Assembly: GCA_902773165.1 (NCBI GenBank)
Contig: CACYDO010000005.1
Coordinates: 1-10,474 of the forward strand
Reading direction: 5' to 3'
DNA length: 10,474 nucleotides
From: an uncultured Ruminococcus sp.
GTDB lineage: Bacteria; Bacillota; Clostridia; Oscillospirales; Acutalibacteraceae
The translations under genes were made by a program, and so were the position numbers. Positions 7,175 through 10,474 of the stretch are shown here, piece by piece. The first letter of the stretch is position 1; each line of letters begins with the position of its first letter. Under the pieces are notes generated by a model that did no database searches, was not told where the DNA came from, and saw only the letters and a program-made list of their open reading frames with translations.

Positions 7175-8131
7175 GTGAGGCAGATCACCGTCAACAAAAA
7201 TGACGCCGATCAGCGTCTTGACAAATTTATCTCAAAGCGGTTCAAAACCATGCCGAAGGCGTTGATGTACAAGTATATCCGAACGAAGTACATAAAAGTA
7301 AACGGCAAAAAATGCGAAATATCCACGCGCCTGCACGAGGGCGACGTTATCACGCTTTATATCAGAGATGAATTTTTTGAAGAGCCTGAGTATGATACAT
7401 ATGATTTCCTTAAAGCGCCGTGTAAGCTTGACGTCGTGTACGAAGACGAAAATATCATTCTTATTAATAAGCCCACAGGTCTGCTGTGTCACCCCGACGA
7501 AACGTATCATTTCGATTCGCTTCTTGCACGTTTTCAGCATTATATGTACGAGAAAGGGGAGTACGATCCGAAGGACGAAAACTCCTTCGCCCCGGCGCTT
7601 GCAAACAGAATAGACCGCAACACGGGCGGTATCGTTATAGGTGCGAAGAACGCCGAAGCTCTTCGCGTTCTGAACCAGAAAATTAAGGACAGGGAGATAA
7701 AAAAATATTATCTCTGCATGGTTCATGGCGTGCCCAAAAGAAAAACGGCGCTTCTGAGTGATTTCCTTGTAAAAAACGAAAAGCAGAACAGAGTGTACGT
7801 TTCATCTAAAAAAACGCCCGACAGCAAGACGATAAAAACGCGCTACACCGTGCTGAAAACCTATGGGAAAATGAGCCTTGTCGAGGTGGAGCTGCTTACG
7901 GGCAGAACGCACCAGATACGCGCTCATATGGCGTATATCGGACACCCTCTTGTCGGCGACGGAAAATACGGAACTAACGCGCTGAACAAGGATATTCCGC
8001 TGAAATGGCAGGCGCTGTGTTCATACAAGCTGAAATTCGATTTTACCACGGATTCCGGTTCGCTCGATTATCTGAACGGTAAGGAATATAAGGTCGATAA
8101 GGTCTGGTTTGAAAGCTATCTTAAAATATAA
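7175..8131 (+). CDS. RluA-family 23S rRNA-type pseudouridine synthase with S4 domain
   Basis: 318 aa from a GTG start at 7175. The open frame runs further upstream to 7064, but that stretch has no family similarity. GAAAGGA (7157-7163) lies 11 nt before the GTG, and the protein then begins MRQITVNKNDADQRLDKF, directly at the S4 RNA-binding domain (about 10-60). The catalytic domain starts near 85 with the strand LINKPTGLLCH. The catalytic Asp is D147 in ANRIDRNTGGIV, where the usual HRLD reads NRID. The third conserved motif, TGRTHQIRAHM, starts at residue 242 and leads into GHPLVGDGKYG. The enzyme isomerises uridine to pseudouridine in RNA, as RluC and RluD do in 23S rRNA. Which of those it matches cannot be decided from sequence alone. 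A terminator follows closely. Confidence 0.92.
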   Translation: MRQITVNKNDADQRLDKFISKRFKTMPKALMYKYIRTKYIKVNGKKCEISTRLHEGDVITLYIRDEFFEEPEYDTYDFLKAPCKLDVVYEDENIILINKPTGLLCHPDETYHFDSLLARFQHYMYEKGEYDPKDENSFAPALANRIDRNTGGIVIGAKNAEALRVLNQKIKDREIKKYYLCMVHGVPKRKTALLSDFLVKNEKQNRVYVSSKKTPDSKTIKTRYTVLKTYGKMSLVEVELLTGRTHQIRAHMAYIGHPLVGDGKYGTNALNKDIPLKWQALCSYKLKFDFTTDSGSLDYLNGKEYKVDKVWFESYLKI

Positions 8132-8152
8132 TAATTTGTAAACAAAAAAACC

Positions 8153-8192
8153 GACCAATAGTCATTTTAAGTATTGACTGTTGGTCAGTTTT
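8153..8192 (+). terminator. Intrinsic terminator after the pseudouridine synthase gene
   Basis: GACCAATAGTCA (8153-8164) pairs with TGACTGTTGGTC (8175-8186) over 12 bp with one G-U pair, followed by AGTTTT. A run of A before the stem could serve the opposite strand weakly. The 3' arm also contains the -35 element of the next promoter. Confidence 0.85.
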
Positions 8193-8202
8193 GTGGTATA
8201 AT
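8174..8202 (+). promoter_or_regulatory. Promoter P1 upstream of the ATP synthase operon
   Basis: TTGACT (8174-8179), 17 nt, then a perfect TATAAT (8197-8202) preceded by TGG, an extended -10. It is close to the ideal housekeeping promoter. Transcription should begin near 8209, some 535 nt before the atpI start codon. The -35 lies inside the 3' arm of the preceding terminator. A perfect TTGACA at 8204-8209 just downstream has no good -10 at normal spacing. Confidence 0.82.
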
Positions 8203-8309
8203 CTTGACATTATAAAAAGATGTCCGAAAAATAATGGTTTTTGAGGACGGTTTTCTGCTTTTATGCAAAAAAGCGACGGAAAAATATTCCCGTTTATGGA
8301 TATTGGCTA

Positions 8310-8338
8310 TTGCACAGAAATTGTCTTTTTGGTATAAT
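8310..8338 (+). promoter_or_regulatory. Promoter P2, extended -10 type
   Basis: A perfect TATAAT (8333-8338) is preceded by TGG, again an extended -10. The hexamer 17 nt upstream, TTGCAC (8310-8315), matches only 3 of 6, which extended -10 promoters tolerate. Predicted start near 8345. The -10 contexts of P1 and P2 are the same (TGGTATAAT). Confidence 0.6.
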
Positions 8339-8344
8339 AAATTC

Positions 8345-8487
8345 GGTTGCTGCTGCGGTTTTAAGACGTTTTCGCTTATGAATTCAGCAGTGTCAAAAAG
8401 AGACAGCAGGAAAATCAGTTTTTATAATTTTTTGCAGCTTGTGTTCCTCCGTTCGGCACATTGGCTTCGCCTTGTGCCTGCTTTTTT
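8345..8487 (+). ncRNA. Candidate small RNA between promoter P2 and an internal terminator
   Basis: A transcript from P2 would be about 143 nt (about 280 nt from P1) and would stop at the U-tailed hairpin ending at 8487. Internal pairings include CTGCTG near 8350 with CAGCAG near 8387 and TGTC/GACA around 8393-8405. I looked for signatures of tmRNA, SRP RNA and RNase P RNA and found none. 6S RNA is possible on size, but I cannot recognise it. It may instead be only the first part of the ATP synthase leader. Confidence 0.3.
8455..8487 (+). terminator. Internal intrinsic terminator in the ATP synthase leader
   Basis: GGCACA (8455-8460) pairs with TGTGCC (8473-8478). An inner GGC/GCC helix is closed by a TTC loop, and six T residues (8482-8487) begin 3 nt after the stem. 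It is well formed, lies downstream of both P1 and P2, and is more than 250 nt before atpI, so read-through or a further promoter is needed to express the operon. Confidence 0.6.
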
Positions 8488-8489
8488 GT

Positions 8490-8701
8490 GGTGGAGAGTT
8501 GTGTTTTTGTGCTGCGCGTTATTATTATTTCGGATTTGCTTATCTGTTCCGAATATACGCGCTTTTATGGAGCTTTGGGTCTCGCTTGCCGGATAGGTCA
8601 GCTCTTCTGCTGCGCAGAGGTCTCCACCGGAGCCACGCGCCCCCAAACCCCGGAAGCTTTTTTTGAAAAACTGCGCAAAAAAATTAAGCTGTGTTTTCCG
8701 G
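8490..8701 (+). promoter_or_regulatory. Attenuator-like competing RNA helices upstream of atpI
   Basis: Four helices are visible. (a) GGTGGAGA (8490-8497) is exactly complementary to TCTCCACC (8621-8628). (b) GCGCGT/ACGCGC (8514-8519/8557-8562) and TTCGGA/TCCGAA (8529-8534/8548-8553) form one long hairpin. (c) GCTT-g-CCGG (8584-8592) pairs with CCGGAAGC (8650-8657), immediately followed by seven T residues, a terminator form. (d) CCGGA and AGCTT (8650-8659) can instead pair with AAGCT and TCCGG (8686-8701), which would prevent c. Helix a crosses helix c. This is the arrangement of a transcription attenuator, but no known riboswitch class is recognised. A weak additional promoter (TTGTGT, 18 nt, TATTAT at 8523-8528) is also possible here. 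Confidence 0.4.
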
Positions 8702-8743
8702 ATGCCAACAGCAAGAGATCAATGAAAGGTGTGGCGGCTTGCA

Positions 8744-9184
8744 ATGAAGAGATTAGATCAGACCGTCAAAAGAGAAACTCTCTATATCGCGGCGTGGACG
8801 CTTGTGCTGAGCGCTCTGATGGAATCTGTGTTTCTTGTTATCGGTTTATGGAAGCCCTCTGTGCTTTTCGGCAATCTGATCTCGGGCTTTTGTGCAGTTC
8901 TTAATTTCCTGCTGATGGGAATAACCGTACAAAACGCCGTAGAAAAGGACGAAAAGGACGCAGCGTCGCTTATGCGCTTTTCGCAGAGTATGAGAATGCT
9001 GCTACAGCTTGCGGCAGGCGCTGTCGGCGTAATGCTGTTTGACCCTGTGGCGGCGATCGTGCCGTTGTTCTTTCCGCGTATTGCCGTAACGTTCCGCCCG
9101 ATGTTCGCGATGGATAAAGGCGGTGCGAAGGACGGAGATACTTACGACGAAGGCGGCGCGAAGGAAGAAAAAGGTGGTGAATAA
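8744..9184 (+). CDS. atpI: ATP synthase subunit I (AtpI-like) membrane protein
   Basis: 146 aa from the ATG at 8744. An in-frame GTG at 8729 has no Shine-Dalgarno, while AAAGGTG (8725-8731) lies 12 nt before the ATG. Four helices are seen at about residues 12-34, 40-62, 84-100 and 102-118, ending with FFPRIAVTFRPMF. A Gly/Lys/Glu/Asp-rich soluble tail follows in which GGAK occurs twice. This layout and the position directly before the subunit a gene fit the ATP synthase I family, which helps assemble the c ring and may aid cation supply. Sequence conservation in this family is low, so the assignment leans on context. The stop overlaps the proposed GTG start of atpB by 8 bp, implying coupled translation. 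Confidence 0.82.
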   Translation: MKRLDQTVKRETLYIAAWTLVLSALMESVFLVIGLWKPSVLFGNLISGFCAVLNFLLMGITVQNAVEKDEKDAASLMRFSQSMRMLLQLAAGAVGVMLFDPVAAIVPLFFPRIAVTFRPMFAMDKGGAKDGDTYDEGGAKEEKGGE

Positions 9185-10088
9185 AAAAGTGAATGAAAGA
9201 AAATACAGCGGAAAATTCAAGGCGATAGATACGCTGCTGATAATTATGATGATATTGCCAATACTTTTCGGCATAGCGCTGTATATTGTGTTTACACCAG
9301 AAACGAGCGGAATAGAGATAGCAGGCGCACGTATTTATTTTACGATAAATATGCCGTTTCAGCCGCTGCCGATAACGGAGGCGCAGGTGAATTCCTGGAT
9401 AGTAATTGTTTCGGTATTTTTTCTGTGCCTTTATTTAACTCACGGTCTTTCGGCGACAAAACCTACTAAGCGCCAGCATCTGGTGGAGTGGGCGCTTGAA
9501 CAGACCGAAAAGCTTGTTTCCGACAATATGGGAGAATTCTTCAAGGACTTCGCTCCGTTCGTTGCGGCGATCATGCTGCTTTCGGCGCTGTCAAGTCTGC
9601 TTACGCTTGTCGGGCTGTATCCTCCTACGTCCGATCTGAACGTAGTCGGCGGCTGGGCTATACTCGTATTCATTCTGATAACATATTACAAATTCAAGTG
9701 CGGTGCGCTGCACTATCTGAAAAGCTTTACCGAGCCGGTGGCGTTCCTTACGCCGCTCAACGTTATCAGCGAATTCGCAACGCCTGTTTCAATGGCGTTC
9801 CGTCATTACGGAAATATACTTTCCGGATCGGTAATTTCCGTTCTTGTGGCTGCTGCCTTGCAGGGGCTGTCTTCGATGATATTCGGCAGACTTCCCGGAT
9901 TTTTGGGCAGCTTCCCGTTCCTGCAGATCGGTATTCCGGCGGTTTTGTCGGTTTATTTCGATATATTCAGCGGACTGCTCCAGGCGTTTATTTTCGCTAT
10001 GCTGACAATGCTCTACGTTGCGTCGGGTTTCCCCGAGAACGATTACAGAGAAAAGTTAAAGAAAAAAGCTGCCGCTGCGGGGAATTGA
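9177..10088 (+). CDS. atpB: F-type ATP synthase subunit a
   Basis: 303 aa from GTG 9177, which overlaps the atpI stop and has AAGGA 11 nt upstream. GTG 9189, with AAGGTGG 11 nt upstream, is an equally fair alternative (299 aa). An ATG-started version is not available in frame nearby. The N-terminus is basic and then enters the first helix (TLLIIMMILPILFGIALYIVF). The hallmark is the penultimate-helix motif EFATPVSMAFRHYGN, with the essential Arg at residue 209, equivalent to E. coli R210, which faces the c-ring carboxylate. The last helices contain the Gln of LLQAFIFAMLTMLYV, also conserved in the family. The protein forms the ion half-channels of the membrane rotor-stator interface. atpE follows 49 bp later, in the standard a-c-b gene order. 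Confidence 0.95.
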   Translation: MNKKVNERKYSGKFKAIDTLLIIMMILPILFGIALYIVFTPETSGIEIAGARIYFTINMPFQPLPITEAQVNSWIVIVSVFFLCLYLTHGLSATKPTKRQHLVEWALEQTEKLVSDNMGEFFKDFAPFVAAIMLLSALSSLLTLVGLYPPTSDLNVVGGWAILVFILITYYKFKCGALHYLKSFTEPVAFLTPLNVISEFATPVSMAFRHYGNILSGSVISVLVAAALQGLSSMIFGRLPGFLGSFPFLQIGIPAVLSVYFDIFSGLLQAFIFAMLTMLYVASGFPENDYREKLKKKAAAAGN

Positions 10089-10137
10089 CCTGTAGCTTAC
10101 ATAAAGGCTTATAAAATTTGAAAAGGAGATAATTTTT

Positions 10138-10428
10138 ATGGAACTGGCAATTGGTATTATTTTAGGCTGCTGCGCTCTTGGCGCAGGTATGGCAATGATC
10201 GCAGGTATCGGCCCCGGTATCGGTGAAGGAAACGCAGTCGCAAAGGCGTGCGAGGCTATCGGACGTCAGCCCGAAAGCAGAAGCGCAGTTACAACAACTA
10301 TGCTCATGGGCTGCGCAGTTGCAGAGACAACGGGTCTTTACGCCCTCGTTATCGCAATTCTGCTGATCTTCCTTGCACCGGGCAGACTGGTAAATATTCT
10401 TGTAGAAACAATGAGTCAGCTCGGCTAA
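10138..10428 (+). CDS. atpE: F-type ATP synthase subunit c, two-carboxylate sodium-type
   Basis: 96 aa. The strong Shine-Dalgarno AAGGAG (10123-10128) at 9 nt suits a subunit needed in many copies. Two helices, about residues 3-40 and 50-80, flank the polar loop RQPE (43-46), the contact with the central stalk. The ion-binding carboxylate is E63 in VAETTGLY. The first helix has E30 in GPGIGEGNA, where Na+ enzymes such as that of Ilyobacter have Gln. With V61, T64 and Y68 this is the ligand set of Na+-binding rings, in the two-carboxylate form described for Fusobacterium nucleatum. The C-terminus, about 10 residues longer than in Ilyobacter, is LVNILVETMSQLG. Na+ coupling is inferred from these residues. 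Confidence 0.96.
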   Translation: MELAIGIILGCCALGAGMAMIAGIGPGIGEGNAVAKACEAIGRQPESRSAVTTTMLMGCAVAETTGLYALVIAILLIFLAPGRLVNILVETMSQLG

Positions 10429-10446
10429 TCGTTGGGAGTTGTTTTT

Positions 10447-10474
10447 ATGCAGTCATCAGAGGTTATTTCTGTCA
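10447..10474 (+). CDS. Start of the next ATP synthase gene, probably subunit b (partial)
   Basis: An ATG at 10447 is preceded by GGGAG (10434-10438) at 8 nt and opens a frame (MQSSEVISV) that runs off the window. Nine residues cannot identify a protein. The standard order a, c, b, delta, alpha, gamma, beta, epsilon makes atpF, the peripheral stalk subunit b, the expected gene. Confidence 0.6.

Larger units (their letters stand above)
8132..8743 (+). other. 612-bp non-coding region before the ATP synthase operon
   Basis: No reading frame here looks like a real protein. The longest (8234-8596 and 8461-8904 in different frames) are rich in Cys, Phe and Trp, as expected from translating T-rich non-coding DNA, and lack Shine-Dalgarno sites. 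In order, the region holds the pseudouridine synthase terminator, two extended -10 promoters, A/T-rich small hairpins, a GC-rich U-tailed hairpin (8455-8487) and a set of competing helices (8490-8701). Parts are annotated separately. Confidence 0.7.

Noticed and set aside
8234..8596. 120-codon open frame between the pseudouridine synthase gene and atpI
   Set aside because: Composition rich in Cys, Phe and Trp, no ribosome-binding site, overlaps promoter P2 and the internal terminator, and no family resemblance.
8345..8701. Identity as tmRNA, SRP RNA, RNase P RNA or a T-box
   Set aside because: None of their conserved sequences (for example the SRP GGAAG-type loop in its stem, the P-RNA GAGGAAAGTCC core, or the T-box antiterminator GGTGG-ACC core in context) is present in the required arrangement.
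8461..8904. 147-codon open frame running into atpI
   Set aside because: It overlaps well-supported atpI in another frame, spans the structured leader and has no Shine-Dalgarno.

Overview
The window looks like a chromosomal stretch of an anaerobic, low-to-mid GC Firmicute, most likely a Ruminococcus/Oscillospiraceae-type Clostridium relative. This rests on the aldehyde-alcohol dehydrogenase with a Rex-like operator, an ATP synthase operon starting with an atpI-type gene, frequent TTG and GTG starts with Shine-Dalgarno sites, and many U-tailed hairpin terminators. Everything supported lies on the + strand. The species assignment is an inference from gene content. I see no IS element, CRISPR array, integrase or phage gene.

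Layout: (1) 11-87 tRNA-Arg(UCU) with its own terminator. (2) 165-2192 a 675-aa polytopic membrane protein, possibly a GT-C-like glycosyltransferase, with a terminator. (3) 2345-5152 a monocistronic adhE unit: promoter, Rex-like operator inside a perfect hairpin in the leader, full-length bifunctional AdhE, strong terminator. (4) 5227-6985 a likely three-gene run: a 69-aa two-helix membrane protein, an acyltransferase-3 membrane protein whose TTG start overlaps the previous stop, and a GNAT acetyltransferase 2 bp later. (5) 7175-8131 an RluA-family pseudouridine synthase with a terminator. (6) 8132-8743 about 600 bp with no convincing gene but with two good extended -10 promoters, an internal terminator and an attenuator-like set of competing RNA helices. 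(7) 8744 to the window end, the start of an F-type ATP synthase operon: atpI, atpB (subunit a), atpE (subunit c) and the first codons of the next gene, probably atpF.

The physiology fits a fermenter: AdhE reoxidises NADH by making ethanol from acetyl-CoA and is probably repressed by Rex when NADH is low. The ATP synthase c subunit carries a two-glutamate ion site (E30 and E63, plus T64 and Y68) that points to sodium rather than proton coupling. The most unusual part is the long structured non-coding leader of the ATP synthase operon, which could yield a small RNA and could control read-through into atpI-atpB-atpE.
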